The notes: a model not told the origin generated them from the letters alone. A DNA stretch of 64,000 nt from Sphingobium sp. DEHP117 (GCF_030867385.1 NZ_JAPFBJ010000002.1:411001-475000), one strand, 5' to 3'; positions 16,355-26,798 are shown, counted from the stretch's first letter. Program-made: numbers and translations.

Positions 16355-16956
16355 CGCGCCACAACGCCGCGAACGCGCAGAAAGTCAAGCATCGGCAAAA
16401 GGGGTAAGCCCTGGATCGCGAAATGCGTGCCCTTTATCGCGCTGAACAGCTGTGCGCCCGGTCCCTCAATACGATAGCAGCCGACGCACCAGCGGCATTG
16501 CTCCCAATCCTGGTCCAGATAGGCGGCGATGTAGGAGTCGCTTAACGGGCGCACCGTCAGGCTCGCGGTTTCGATAGCCCGCCACACCGGCACACCGTTT
16601 TCGCACACCACCGCCGCACTGTGGAGCTTGTGCGTCGTGCCGGACAGGCGGCGGAGAATGGCGGCGGCATCGTCCCTGTCCACCGCCTTGTCGAGCATGG
16701 CGCCGTCTTCCAGCTCCAGCGTCTGGTCACAGCCCAGCACCAGGGCGCCCGGCATACGGATCGAAAGCTTCAGCGCCTTGGCCTCGGCCAACGCATCGGC
16801 AAGTTGCCGTGCGCCGTGTCCTTCGGCCCGCAACGCTTCCTTCAGCGCTTCTTCATCCACAGCCGGGGAAACAGCATGATGCGGCACCTGCGCGGCAGTG
16901 AGCATCGCGCGGCGGCTCGCGCTCTGCGAGGCCAGAATCAGCTCAGGCGCGGTCAT
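16351..16956 (-). CDS. maf: Maf-like nucleoside triphosphate pyrophosphatase
   Basis: A 201-residue Maf protein that hydrolyses NTPs, often modified or non-canonical pyrimidine nucleotides, to NMP and pyrophosphate. The N-terminal signature LILASQSASRRAML (S-x-S-x-RR) is at 5-18. VDEEALKEAL follows near 33 and LVLGCDQTLEL near 77, and the tail IQGLPLLPMLDFLR is typical. It overlaps both ppsR upstream and aroE downstream by 4 bases. Confidence 0.92.
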   Translation of the reverse strand: MTAPELILASQSASRRAMLTAAQVPHHAVSPAVDEEALKEALRAEGHGARQLADALAEAKALKLSIRMPGALVLGCDQTLELEDGAMLDKAVDRDDAAAILRRLSGTTHKLHSAAVVCENGVPVWRAIETASLTVRPLSDSYIAAYLDQDWEQCRWCVGCYRIEGPGAQLFSAIKGTHFAIQGLPLLPMLDFLRVRGVVAR

Positions 16957-17810
16957 GATCGCAGTGCCTGCGCCTGTCCATGCTCCTGCTCCTGCTCCCG
17001 CGCCATCAGCCTGTCGTTGAACAGGTTGATGATCGCCGCGGCCGCTTCCTCGATCGAGCGGCGCGTCACATCAATGTGTGGCCAGTCATTGTCCGCGATC
17101 AGGCGGCGGGCAAAGGCCATCTCCTCCTGCACCTTGTCGATATCGACATAGGCGGTCTCCGGCGACTGGTTCAGCGAAAGCAGCCGGTTGCGCCGGATCT
17201 GGACCAGGCGCTCCGGGTTGATCGTCAGGCCCACCACCATCGGATGCTGCAGCTTGTATAGCGCGTCGGGCGGCGGTGACTCGGGCACCAGCGGCACGTT
17301 GGCAGTCTTGTATCCCCGGTTGGCGAGGTAGATCGAAGTCGGCGTCTTGGACGTGCGCGATACGCCCACGAGGACAATATCGGCATCCTCCCAATTCTCC
17401 GGGCCTACACCGTCGTCATGAGCGATCGTATATTGAATGGCGCCGATGCGCGCGAAATAGGCCTCGTCAAGCACATGCTTGCGGCCCGGACGAGTGCGCG
17501 TTTCCTGCCCCAAAATGTTGGACATCGCGTCGGTTGCGCTATCGAGCGGGGCGACATAGGGCAGGCCAAGCGCGCGGCACTTGTGCTCCAGCTTGCGGCG
17601 CAACTCCGGGTTGGCGAGCGTGAACAGCACCAGACCCGGATTGCTGGATATTTCACCCAATATACGTTGCAGATGTTCCTCAGACCGCACCATCGGCCAG
17701 AAATGGCGGATCGCTTCCACATCCTCGAACTGGCCGATCACCGCCTTGGCGATGCTTTCCAGCGTTTCGCCGGTGGAATCCGACAGCAGATGCAGGTGAA
17801 TGCGGCTCAT
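16953..17810 (-). CDS. ppsR: DUF299 kinase/pyrophosphorylase regulatory protein (PpsR/PDRP type)
   Basis: The 285-residue product belongs to DUF299, bifunctional kinase/phosphorylases that switch PEP synthase or pyruvate phosphate dikinase on and off. Diagnostic parts are the N-terminal HLHLLSDSTGETLESIA, the P-loop-like VGVSRTSKTPTSIYLAN near 155 and GLTINPERLVQIRRNRL near 210. Which partner is used is not shown here. The start at 17810 gives the family N-terminus; the frame runs 43 codons further into the origin region without similarity. This is the homologue that borders oriC in Caulobacter (called RP001 there), supporting the origin assignment. Confidence 0.92.
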   Translation of the reverse strand: MSRIHLHLLSDSTGETLESIAKAVIGQFEDVEAIRHFWPMVRSEEHLQRILGEISSNPGLVLFTLANPELRRKLEHKCRALGLPYVAPLDSATDAMSNILGQETRTRPGRKHVLDEAYFARIGAIQYTIAHDDGVGPENWEDADIVLVGVSRTSKTPTSIYLANRGYKTANVPLVPESPPPDALYKLQHPMVVGLTINPERLVQIRRNRLLSLNQSPETAYVDIDKVQEEMAFARRLIADNDWPHIDVTRRSIEEAAAAIINLFNDRLMAREQEQEHGQAQALRS

Positions 17811-18098
17811 GCGCGCAACATTGTTGGGGAGCTGTGGATAAATCAAGGGATAGAAATGCGGATGGTTGCTAAGCCACGATTTTTCCGCCTTCTTCCTGTG
17901 CTTATCCACAGGCTGTCCAGCGGGCGAGATTTGATCCACAGGGGGTGGATAGCGGGGATCGTCAATAATTTGTTAACGATTCCAGTGCCGATTTTTCTTC
18001 CGCCTGTTGGCAAAATTGGGGATGGCGCATAAACCCCGGCTTCAACCGACCAACTCTCAACAACAATTAGAATCTATATTAATAGGATATTAGGACTC
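17811..18098. other. Probable chromosomal replication origin (oriC)
   Basis: The 288 bases between ppsR and hemE hold two perfect DnaA boxes: TGTGGATAA at 17833-17841 and TTATCCACA at 17902-17910, in opposite orientation. A one-mismatch box TGATCCACA lies at 17932-17940, and a weaker GGTGGATAG at 17944-17952. AT-rich tracts follow at 17963-17980 (with TTGTTAAC) and 18061-18095, candidates for the unwinding region. GANTC sites for CcrM-type methylation lie at 17978-17982 and 18070-18074. A TTAACGAT at 17973-17980 resembles a CtrA half-site. Genes on the left run leftward and on the right run rightward. The hemE-oriC-DUF299 order is that of Caulobacter. Confidence 0.85.
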
Positions 18099-19148
18099 AT
18101 GAACGCGGTGCCCTTGAAACCTCTGCTTGCCGTACTCAAGGGTGAACGGTGCAAGCATCCTCCGCGCTGGATGATGCGTCAGGCTGGGCGCTATTTGCCC
18201 GAGTATCGCGCGTTGCGGGCCGAAAAGGGCGGATTCCTCGAGCTGGTCTATGATAGCCCCGCTGCGGCAGAGATCACGCTTCAGCCTTTGCGACGGTTCG
18301 GAACCGGGCCGGAGGGCCTTCAGGCCGCAATTCTGTTTTCGGACATCCTGATCGTGCCCTATGCGATGGGGCAGAAGCTATGGTTCGAGGCGGGCGAGGG
18401 GCCACGGTTGGCGCCCACGCTGCACGAGAGCAGCCTTGACGCCTTGACGTCAGATTTCAGTCGCTATGAGGCGATATATGAGACGGTGCGGCTGGTGAAG
18501 GCGCAGCTCGCGCCGGAGACGACCTTTCTGGGCTTCGCAGGCAGTCCCTGGACGATCGCAACCTATATGGTGGCGGGGCAGGGCAGCAAGGATCAGGGCG
18601 CGGCGCGGCGTATGGCCTATGCCGAACCGGAACGCTTTGCCGCCATCATTGACGCTATCGTTGCTGCGACCGTTCCTTATCTCATCGGCCAGATCGACGC
18701 CGGGGTGGATGCGGTGCAACTGTTTGACAGCTGGGCCGGAAGCCTTTCGCCGCAGCAGTTCGCGCAATGGGTTATCGCGCCCAATCGCGCGATCGTGGAA
18801 CAGGTGCGCGCGGCCCGCCAGGGCGTGCCGATCATCGGCTTTCCCAAGGGCGCGGGCGCCAAGCTGGTCGATTATGCGCGGGAAACCGGCGTGGACGCTC
18901 TCGGACTGGACGAGACCATTGATCCCGCTTGGGCCGATTCAGCGCTTCCGCAAGCTTTGCCGGTACAGGGCAACCTTGATCCGCTGGTGCTGATCGCTGG
19001 AGGCAAGGCGCTCGACGCGGCGATCGACGCCATACTTGCGGCTTTTCCCACCCGCCCCCATATCTTCAACCTGGGGCACGGGATCACGCCCGAGACCCCG
19101 ATAGCGCATGTGGAACAGATGCTGAAGCGGCTGGGGCAAGCAGGATGA
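18099..19148 (+). CDS. hemE: Uroporphyrinogen decarboxylase
   Basis: HemE decarboxylates uroporphyrinogen III to coproporphyrinogen III in haem synthesis. The 349-residue product begins with the signature PPRWMMRQAGRYLPEYR (residues 21-37), containing the catalytic arginines. It continues with QPLRRFG, ILFSDIL with the catalytic Asp near 86, FAGSPWTIATYM near 147, LFDSWAG near 208 and a closing NLGHGITPETP. It is the first gene right of oriC and overlaps hemJ by ATGA. Confidence 0.96.
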   Translation: MNAVPLKPLLAVLKGERCKHPPRWMMRQAGRYLPEYRALRAEKGGFLELVYDSPAAAEITLQPLRRFGTGPEGLQAAILFSDILIVPYAMGQKLWFEAGEGPRLAPTLHESSLDALTSDFSRYEAIYETVRLVKAQLAPETTFLGFAGSPWTIATYMVAGQGSKDQGAARRMAYAEPERFAAIIDAIVAATVPYLIGQIDAGVDAVQLFDSWAGSLSPQQFAQWVIAPNRAIVEQVRAARQGVPIIGFPKGAGAKLVDYARETGVDALGLDETIDPAWADSALPQALPVQGNLDPLVLIAGGKALDAAIDAILAAFPTRPHIFNLGHGITPETPIAHVEQMLKRLGQAG

Positions 19149-19588
19149 CGGGATTTCTGGGCAATGCCTATCTCTGGGTGAAGGCGGGGCACATCATCTT
19201 CGTCATCTTCCTGATGGCCGGGCTGTTCATGATGCCGCGTTTCTTTGTCTATCATCAGGAATGCACGCCCGGATCTGACGAGGATCGCAAATGGATCGAG
19301 CGTGAGGACAGGCTGCGCCGCATCATCCTCAATCCTGCGATCATAATCGTATGGATTTTCGGTCTCCTGCTGATGTTCGATATCGGCGCATGGGTAAATG
19401 GCTGGTTCCAGCTCAAATTGCTGATCGTTCTGGCGCTTTCCGGCTATCACGGCTGGATCGTCGGCTATGCGAAAAAGCTGAAGCGCGGTGAGCGGCCGCT
19501 CACCGGCAAGCAGCTGCGCATGCTGAATGAAGTACCCGGCCTGGCCGCAGTGCTCGCGGTCATACTCGCTGTCGTCAAACCCTTCTGA
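19145..19588 (+). CDS. hemJ: Protoporphyrinogen oxidase HemJ
   Basis: A 147-residue membrane protein with about four helices. The N-terminal helix YLWVKAGHIIFVIFLMAGLF carries the conserved His used for haem binding in HemJ. MPRFFVYHQEC follows, with REDRLRRIILNPAI in the loop, FQLKLLIVLALSGYHGW in the third helix and KQLRMLNEVPGL before the last. HemJ oxidises protoporphyrinogen IX in bacteria lacking HemG/HemY. Coupling to hemE (ATGA overlap) supports the haem pathway role. Confidence 0.9.
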   Translation: MTGFLGNAYLWVKAGHIIFVIFLMAGLFMMPRFFVYHQECTPGSDEDRKWIEREDRLRRIILNPAIIIVWIFGLLLMFDIGAWVNGWFQLKLLIVLALSGYHGWIVGYAKKLKRGERPLTGKQLRMLNEVPGLAAVLAVILAVVKPF

Positions 19589-19736
19589 CCAGCCTATTTC
19601 GCTTGAGATCGCTTGACTTGGCCTTTGCCCGGTCCTAACCCCGCGAAAAGGCATTGTGCGGTTCGTCCCCTGCCTTCCTCCTCACGGCCGGAAAACCGGC
19701 ACTTCTCATAGACATCTCCCCTGTTCGGACACACCG

Positions 19737-20993
<1,257 letters not shown>

Positions 20994-21016
20994 GCCGGAA
21001 AGAGCGTTACCCTGAC

Positions 21017-21736
21017 ATGATCGAAATTCTCTCCGCTGCAGCTGCCGCTGCGCCGTCTCTTGGTTCGCCCGCGGAGATATGGGCGCATATCGTCAGCGAC
21101 TTTTCCAATATCGGCTCACCTGCCGCGCTCGCCGCCTTTGCGCAGGTGCTGATGATCGATTTGGTGCTGGCGGGGGACAACGCGATCGTCGTCGGCGCTT
21201 TGGCGGCAGGCCTTCCGGCCGAACAGCGCAAGCGCGTGATCCTGATAGGCATTATCGCGGCGCTGGTGCTGCGCATCGGATTTGCCTTGATAGTCAGCCA
21301 GTTGTTGCAGATTGTCGGCCTCATCCTCGCTGGTGGCTTGCTGCTGCTGTGGGTAAGCTGGAAGATGTGGCGCGAGCTCCGCCACACGGGCGAAAGCGCG
21401 GGGTCGCCGGAAATGATGGGCGACGAGCATAGCGGGCTGCGGCCCGCCAAGAGCTTTGCCGGCGCCGCATGGGCGGTGGCGGTGGCGGATGTATCGATGA
21501 GTCTCGACAATGTGCTGGCGGTGGCCGGCGCGGCCAAGGATCATCCGGGCATCCTCATCATCGGCCTTATTCTGTCGGTCGCGCTGATGGGCGTGGCAGC
21601 GAATGTAATTGCGAAATATATCGAGCGCTATCGCTGGATCGCCTATCTCGGCCTCATCGTCATCCTCTATGTTGCAGTAAAGATGGTGTATGAGGGCTTT
21701 GTCGATCACAATGTCGGCCTCTTGACCTTGTTCTAG
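21017..21736 (+). CDS. TerC/YjbE family integral membrane protein
   Basis: A 239-residue membrane protein with about seven helices. The two inverted family repeats each carry acidic metal-ligand segments: VLMIDLVLAGDNAIVVGA near 44 and AVADVSMSLDNVLAVAGAA near 155. TerC/YjbE/Alx proteins export manganese and can protect or metallate secreted enzymes; the ion is inferred from the family. A terminator hairpin follows at 21741. It follows rho by 23 bases on the same strand. Confidence 0.88.
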   Translation: MIEILSAAAAAAPSLGSPAEIWAHIVSDFSNIGSPAALAAFAQVLMIDLVLAGDNAIVVGALAAGLPAEQRKRVILIGIIAALVLRIGFALIVSQLLQIVGLILAGGLLLLWVSWKMWRELRHTGESAGSPEMMGDEHSGLRPAKSFAGAAWAVAVADVSMSLDNVLAVAGAAKDHPGILIIGLILSVALMGVAANVIAKYIERYRWIAYLGLIVILYVAVKMVYEGFVDHNVGLLTLF

Positions 21737-21740
21737 CGCG

Positions 21741-21771
21741 GAGCCACTTTGCGGTGGCTCTTCGCTTCTAT
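21741..21771 (+). terminator. Rho-independent terminator after terC-like gene
   Basis: GAGCCAC (21741-21747) pairs with GTGGCTC (21754-21760) across a 6-base loop and is followed by TTCGCTTCTAT, a moderately T-rich tract. It starts 4 bases after the terC-family stop codon. Confidence 0.6.
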
Positions 21772-21787
21772 ACCAGGAACCCCGCCG

Positions 21788-22054
21788 ATGAAGTTCACCG
21801 TCAACTGTGATTGCACCCCCGAGGAAGCACGCAGCTTTCTGGGCCTGCCGGATCTCTCGCCTGTGCACGAAAAATATGTGGAAACCATGTTGTCCGCCAT
21901 GGACGGCGCGGGCAGCATCGAACAGATGGGCAAGATGCTGGGTGCCTTCGCGCCGATGGGGGACGCGAGCATGAAGCTGTTTTCCCAGATGATGGACATT
22001 GGGCTGGCAAGCGGCGGCCTTGGCAGCAGCAAGGGCGGTTCGTCCAAAGGCTGA
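21788..22054 (+). CDS. DUF6489-like small conserved protein
   Basis: An 88-residue soluble protein. The N-terminus MKFTVNCDCTPEEARSFLGL reads like the conserved start of a small sphingomonad family that I recall as DUF6489. The middle is amphipathic with many methionines (MDGAGSIEQMGKML, MKLFSQMMDIG), and the tail is Gly/Ser-rich. Function unknown. The ATG at 21788 was chosen over an upstream in-frame ATG at 21749, which lies inside the preceding terminator. It sits between terC and mnmE. Confidence 0.78.
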   Translation: MKFTVNCDCTPEEARSFLGLPDLSPVHEKYVETMLSAMDGAGSIEQMGKMLGAFAPMGDASMKLFSQMMDIGLASGGLGSSKGGSSKG

Positions 22055-22120
22055 ACCTATTTCCACGGTGGTTTCCTTGGTGCGAGATCGTCTGAACGTG
22101 TCAAGGCGACCGGGGGCGGC

Positions 22121-23434
22121 ATGACAGACACCATCTATGCGCTTTCGAGCGGGCGACCGCCTGCGGGGATAGCCGTTATCCGGCTGTCGGGGCCACATGC
22201 GCGGGATGTGACCGGCTGCTTCGTTGCCAGAGCCGATGCGCTTCGTCCGCGCACCGCGCACCTGCGCGCCCTGCATGATCCCGAAACAGGCGCGCTGCTG
22301 GATGAGGTATTGGTTATGCTGTTCCCCGCGCCGGGCAGCGTCACTGGCGAGGGCATGGCCGAGTGGCATTGCCACGGCGGGCAGGCGGTGGTGCGCGCGG
22401 TGCTGGGTGCGCTCGCGCGTCTGGCGGAGGCACAGCCCGCACTTCGCCTGCGGGAGGCCACTGTTGGAGAATTCACGCGCCGCGCATTCGAGAACGGGCG
22501 CATCGACCTCAACGAGGCGGAAGGGCTGGCCGACCTGCTCGCCGCAGAAACCGAGAGCCAGCGCCGCGCGGCACTGTTGATGGCGGACGGTCATTTCTCG
22601 CGTCGGCTCGATCAATGGCGGGCGCAATTGCTCAACTGCGCCGCGCTCGCCGAGTCGCTGCTCGATTTTTCGGACGAGGACGACGTGCCCGGCGCCGGGG
22701 CGGAAACAGTGTTGAGCGAGAGCATTGCCGCGCTGGCGGTGGAGATGGATCGTCAACTCGCCGTGGCTCCTGCGGAGCGATTGCGCGACGGCGTGCGCGT
22801 TGTTCTTGCCGGGCCGCCCAATTCCGGCAAGTCCACGCTGTTGAACGCGCTGTTGGGGCGGGAGGCGGCGATCGTGTCCGACATCGCCGGGACGACGCGC
22901 GACCGGATCGAGGCGCCAGTGGAGCTGGGTGGCATCGCGTTTGTCCTCACCGATACCGCAGGCTTGGCGGAGCAGACGGATGATGCGATCGAAGCAATAG
23001 GCATTGATCGTGCGCGACAAGCTATTGATTTGGCAGACATAGTGCTGTGGCTCGGGGAGCCATCGGATAGCCTGCGGGCAGACGCGCTCCGCCTGGCGAC
23101 GCAGATGGATCGGCCCGGCTGGGCGATGCCGAGGGGGTGTGAACTGTCAGTGTCAGCACACACCGGTGAGAACATGGACCGCCTGGTTGCCACCCTCATC
23201 GATCGCGCTCGGCTATTGCTGCCTGCGGAGGGCGAGGTGGCGCTACACAGGAGGCAGCGCGAGGGCGTAGCGGATATGCGTGATGCGTTGCGCGCTTGTG
23301 AAGGTGAGGGTGATCTTCTGGTGGTTGCCGAGCATCTGCGCACAGCCCGTCTGGCAATGGATCGTCTGAGCGGCAGGGCCGGGGTGGAGGACATGCTCGA
23401 TGCGCTGTTCGGCCGCTTCTGCATCGGCAAATGA
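22121..23434 (+). CDS. mnmE: tRNA modification GTPase MnmE
   Basis: MnmE works with MnmG to install carboxymethylaminomethyl (cmnm5) groups at U34 of tRNAs. The 437-residue product shows the N-terminal formyl-THF domain (ALSSGRPPAGIAVIRLSG; GEFTRRAFENGRIDL near 117). An inserted GTPase carries G1 GPPNSGKSTLLN near 228, G2 AGTTRD, G3 DTAG and the SAHTG G5-like loop. The C-terminal catalytic FCIGK ends at the last residue. A parS-like site begins one base after the stop. mnmG follows. Confidence 0.96.
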   Translation: MTDTIYALSSGRPPAGIAVIRLSGPHARDVTGCFVARADALRPRTAHLRALHDPETGALLDEVLVMLFPAPGSVTGEGMAEWHCHGGQAVVRAVLGALARLAEAQPALRLREATVGEFTRRAFENGRIDLNEAEGLADLLAAETESQRRAALLMADGHFSRRLDQWRAQLLNCAALAESLLDFSDEDDVPGAGAETVLSESIAALAVEMDRQLAVAPAERLRDGVRVVLAGPPNSGKSTLLNALLGREAAIVSDIAGTTRDRIEAPVELGGIAFVLTDTAGLAEQTDDAIEAIGIDRARQAIDLADIVLWLGEPSDSLRADALRLATQMDRPGWAMPRGCELSVSAHTGENMDRLVATLIDRARLLLPAEGEVALHRRQREGVADMRDALRACEGEGDLLVVAEHLRTARLAMDRLSGRAGVEDMLDALFGRFCIGK

Positions 23435-23450
23435 TGTTCCACGTGAAACA
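23435..23450. promoter_or_regulatory. parS-like centromere site (one mismatch)
   Basis: TGTTCCACGTGAAACA matches the bacterial parS consensus TGTTTCACGTGAAACA at 15 of 16 positions. It lies in the mnmE-mnmG gap, about 3.4 kb before parB and 5.5 kb from oriC, where ParB-nucleated centromeres are expected. Confidence 0.8.
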
Positions 23451-23500
23451 GTCATCGCGCACCCTTTGACCGCGCATCTGCGCTCGCTTATAGCCGCGCC

Positions 23501-25345
23501 ATGGATTTCGATGTCATTATTGTAGGCGGTGGCCACGCGGGCACAGAGGCGGCTGCGGCTGCGGCGCGGCGTGGCGCGCGGACCGCTCTGATCACGTTCG
23601 ATGAGACCCAAATAGGCGCAATGTCCTGCAACCCGGCCATCGGCGGGCTGGGTAAAGGCCATCTCGTGCGAGAGGTCGACGCGCTTGATGGTATAATCGC
23701 CCGCGCGTCCGATGATGCCGCGATTCACCACCGCATGCTCAACCAGAGTAAGGGAAGGGCGGTGCAGGGGCCTCGCGTCCAGGCCGATCGCGCGCTGTTT
23801 CGCGCCTCGGTGCAAAGGCAGATTGCGGCGCAGGCGGGTCTCACCGTCATTGCGTCTGAGGTCGCCGACCTGCTGGTTGAGCAGGGAAAGTTGTCTGGCG
23901 CAACTTTGGCAGACGGCAGCCTCATCCGCGCGCGCGCTGTGGTGCTGGCAACCGGGACGTTTCTCGGCGGGAAGCTGTTTCGCGGCGAAGAGAGTTTTGT
24001 CGGGGGGCGGGTCGAGGAGCGCGCGGCGACTCAGCTCGGTCTGCGGTTGCGCGCCCTGGGTCTTCCGCTGGGGCGCCTCAAGACCGGGACGCCGCCTCGG
24101 CTGGATGGCCGTACCATCGACTGGTCAGTGCTGCAGGCGCAACCGTCCGACAACGACGGGTGGACTATGAGCGCGCTGACACCCGTCCGCCGCAATCCAC
24201 AACTTGCCTGTGCCATCACGCGGACCAATGCCCGAACGCATGACGTCATTCGGGCAGGTCTTGATCGCTCACCCTTGTTCAGTGGCGCAATCGAGGGGCG
24301 TGGTCCACGCTACTGCCCGTCCATCGAAGATAAGATCCATCGCTTCGGAGACCGCGACGGGCACCAGATTTTCCTGGAGCCGGAGGGTCTTTCCACCCAC
24401 TTGGTCTATCCCAACGGGATCAGCACATCGCTGCCCGTGGACGTTCAGCTTGATATGGTGCGATCCATGCAGGGGCTCGAGCGGGTGGAGATGACCGTGC
24501 CGGGCTATGCGGTCGAATATGACTATGTTGATCCGCGTGCGCTCAACCGCGAGCTGGGTCTTGCTGCGCTACCCGGATTGTTCTGCGCTGGTCAGATCAA
24601 CGGCACGACCGGCTATGAGGAGGCGGCAGCGCAGGGACTGGTGGCAGGCGCAAACGCGGCGGCGTTCGCATTGGGGCTGGAGCCGCTCCTGTTGGATCGG
24701 GCCGAGAGCTACATCGGTGTGATGATAGACGACCTCATCCTGCATGGGGTGACCGAGCCCTATCGGATGCTGACGGCGCGTGCGGAATATCGCTTGCGGC
24801 TGCGTGCCGACAATGCTTCTTCGCGGTTGACGGGGCACGGCGTAAAGCTGGGCCTCGTGGCAGACGCACGCCGACGTTGGTTCGAACGACGGGAAGAGAC
24901 ACGTGCCGCGATCTTAGCTGAAATGGAAGCCGTTCACAGCTCGGCACAGATCGGCAAAGCCGGAGGCGACGTGCGTCAGGATGGCGCGCGCCGGTCGCTC
25001 TACGAATGGGCGCGCTTCCCGGAACTGGCCGAGGTTGTTGCCTCTCTGTCGCCGTTGCTGGCCGATGCGGATGAAGAGCTGCGCGCCGAGATTCTCGAGG
25101 ACGCGCGTTATGCACCCTATCTGCAACGGCAGGACGCCGACATTGCAGAGCTGCGCAAACACGAGGCGATCCGCATCCCCGAGCAGTTCGACTATGAAGG
25201 GGTAGGGGGATTGTCGCTGGAGATGCGCGAGCGCCTGGCGGCAGCTCAACCGGAAACCCTGGCTGCAGCGGGCCGTGTGGGCGGCATCACGCCGGCAGCG
25301 CTGGCGGCGATCATGGTGCATCTCAAGGCCAGGCGCGCTGCATGA
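23501..25345 (+). CDS. mnmG: tRNA uridine-5-carboxymethylaminomethyl modification enzyme MnmG
   Basis: MnmG (GidA) is the FAD partner of MnmE in U34 modification. The 614-residue product has the FAD motif [14 protein letters not shown] at 5-18, [15 protein letters not shown] near 45, [10 protein letters not shown] near 150 and [16 protein letters not shown] near 365. A long helical C-terminus ends with [22 protein letters not shown] overlap with rsmG shows translational coupling. Confidence 0.96.
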   Translation: MDFDVIIVGGGHAGTEAAAAAARRGARTALITFDETQIGAMSCNPAIGGLGKGHLVREVDALDGIIARASDDAAIHHRMLNQSKGRAVQGPRVQADRALFRASVQRQIAAQAGLTVIASEVADLLVEQGKLSGATLADGSLIRARAVVLATGTFLGGKLFRGEESFVGGRVEERAATQLGLRLRALGLPLGRLKTGTPPRLDGRTIDWSVLQAQPSDNDGWTMSALTPVRRNPQLACAITRTNARTHDVIRAGLDRSPLFSGAIEGRGPRYCPSIEDKIHRFGDRDGHQIFLEPEGLSTHLVYPNGISTSLPVDVQLDMVRSMQGLERVEMTVPGYAVEYDYVDPRALNRELGLAALPGLFCAGQINGTTGYEEAAAQGLVAGANAAAFALGLEPLLLDRAESYIGVMIDDLILHGVTEPYRMLTARAEYRLRLRADNASSRLTGHGVKLGLVADARRRWFERREETRAAILAEMEAVHSSAQIGKAGGDVRQDGARRSLYEWARFPELAEVVASLSPLLADADEELRAEILEDARYAPYLQRQDADIAELRKHEAIRIPEQFDYEGVGGLSLEMRERLAAAQPETLAAAGRVGGITPAALAAIMVHLKARRAA

Positions 25346-26010
25346 GCGAGGACGAGGCGAAAGTCTGGCTCCAGACCCAGTTCGATGTTTCACGTGAAAC
25401 AAAAGCCAGGCTGGAAGGCTATGTCAGCCTGCTGCTGGATGAAGGAGAGCGCCAGAACCTGATCGCAGAATCGACGCGCGCGCATGTTTGGGCGCGCCAT
25501 ATCGTCGATAGCGCCCAGCTTTTGCTGCATGCGCCCCAAGCGCAACCGGAAGCAAAGTGGATCGACCTCGGGTCTGGCGCAGGCCTGCCGGGCATCGTCA
25601 TCGCTATCCTCTCGGGCTATCAGGTGACAATGATTGAGATGCGGCGCAAACGTGCGGAGTTTCTGGAAGCGGTGGTTGCAGCGCTCAATCTGGCGAACGC
25701 GCGCATATTCTGCGGCAAGACCGAGCGAGCGGAAACCCCTGTTCCGGCCACGGTCATCAGCGCGCGGGCCTATGCCCCGATGGAGCGGCTGATCCCGTCT
25801 GCGCTGCATCTCGCGAACTTTTCCACAACTTGGTTGCTGCCGAAGGGGCAAAACCATCAGAATGAGTTGGCCATCGCACAGAGGCTATGGCATTGTGAGG
25901 CGAGCGCAGAGCCGAGCGTTACCGCGCGGGACAGCGCGATACTCAGGCTCCGCCACGTGCAAATGCAGCGCCGTGGCGCAAAAACCGGAAAGGCAGGCGG
26001 CAGAGCATGA
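25342..26010 (+). CDS. rsmG: 16S rRNA (guanine527-N7)-methyltransferase RsmG
   Basis: RsmG (GidB) methylates G527 of 16S rRNA with SAM. The 222-residue product has the SAM motif [17 protein letters not shown] near 75, the family segment [14 protein letters not shown] near 97 and [13 protein letters not shown] near 139. A perfect parS site lies within its 5' part (25386-25401) and encodes part of DVSRETK. It overlaps mnmG and parA by 4 bases each. Confidence 0.95.
   Translation: MSEDEAKVWLQTQFDVSRETKARLEGYVSLLLDEGERQNLIAESTRAHVWARHIVDSAQLLLHAPQAQPEAKWIDLGSGAGLPGIVIAILSGYQVTMIEMRRKRAEFLEAVVAALNLANARIFCGKTERAETPVPATVISARAYAPMERLIPSALHLANFSTTWLLPKGQNHQNELAIAQRLWHCEASAEPSVTARDSAILRLRHVQMQRRGAKTGKAGGRA
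25386..25401. promoter_or_regulatory. Perfect parS centromere site
   Basis: TGTTTCACGTGAAACA is a perfect 16-bp palindrome identical to the universal parS consensus. It is embedded in the rsmG reading frame, 1.4 kb upstream of parB. Intragenic parS sites near parAB and oriC are usual. Confidence 0.93.
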
Positions 26011-26798
26011 TCCGTATCGCAATCGCCAACCAGAAGGGCGGGGTCGGCAAGACGACGACCGCAATCAATCTGGCGACCGCTCTTGCCGCCACCGGGCTGC
26101 GCACGCTGCTGATCGACCTTGATCCGCAGGGCAATGCGTCGACCGGCCTTGGTATCAGCCACTCCTCGCGCGAATATTCCAGCTATGACCTGCTCATGGG
26201 CGAGGCAAGTCTGGCCGAGGCAGTGTTGCACAGCCGCGTGCCCAAGCTGGATATCATCACGGCGACGCAGGATCTTTCCGGGGCCGAAATCGAATTGATT
26301 GACGTGGCCGAGCGCACGCATCGGCTCAAGAACGCCTTGGACTCCGCCGCAGCGCAGTGGGACATCTGCTTGATTGATTGCCCCCCCTCGCTCGGTCTGC
26401 TCACCGTGAATGCGCTGGTCGCCGCGCAATCGCTGCTGGTGCCGCTGCAGTGCGAGTTTTTCGCGCTGGAAGGCCTGTCGCAGCTGCTCACCACGGTGGA
26501 GCGTATTCGCGGCCGCTTCAACCCCGATCTCTCGATCATGGGTGTGGCGCTCACCATGTATGACCGGCGCAACCGCCTGACCGATCAGGTGGCGGACGAT
26601 GTGCGTGCCTGCCTTGGCACGTTGGTGTTCGACACCGTGATCCCACGCAACGTCCGGCTTTCCGAAGCGCCGAGCCATGGGCTGCCCGCGCTGATCTATG
26701 ACCATCGCTGTTCAGGGTCAGAGGCCTATATGCAGCTTGCACGAGAGTTGATCGGGCGTCTGCCGCAGCCCGAGCCCCGGCCGGAGATGGCGGCATGA
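26007..26798 (+). CDS. parA: Chromosome partitioning ATPase ParA
   Basis: ParA/Soj is a deviant Walker ATPase that moves ParB-parS complexes over the nucleoid. The 263-residue product opens with IAIANQKGGVGKTTTAINLA (deviant Walker A, signature Lys within KGGVGKT, residues 10-16) and has LLIDLDPQGNAST near 36. The Walker B IDCPPSLGLLTVNAL lies near 125. The short N-terminus without a DNA-binding domain is the chromosomal type. It overlaps rsmG and parB by 4 bases each. Confidence 0.96.
   Translation: MIRIAIANQKGGVGKTTTAINLATALAATGLRTLLIDLDPQGNASTGLGISHSSREYSSYDLLMGEASLAEAVLHSRVPKLDIITATQDLSGAEIELIDVAERTHRLKNALDSAAAQWDICLIDCPPSLGLLTVNALVAAQSLLVPLQCEFFALEGLSQLLTTVERIRGRFNPDLSIMGVALTMYDRRNRLTDQVADDVRACLGTLVFDTVIPRNVRLSEAPSHGLPALIYDHRCSGSEAYMQLARELIGRLPQPEPRPEMAA

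Noticed and set aside
14795-16477. A long plus-strand open frame over coaE and aroE
   Set aside because: Opposite-strand genes carry complete family motifs; composition of the frame is typical of an antisense shadow.
21116-23020. A long minus-strand open frame across terC, the DUF6489 gene and mnmE
   Set aside because: Shadow of GC-rich plus-strand genes whose motifs are unambiguous; crosses intergenic gaps and a terminator.
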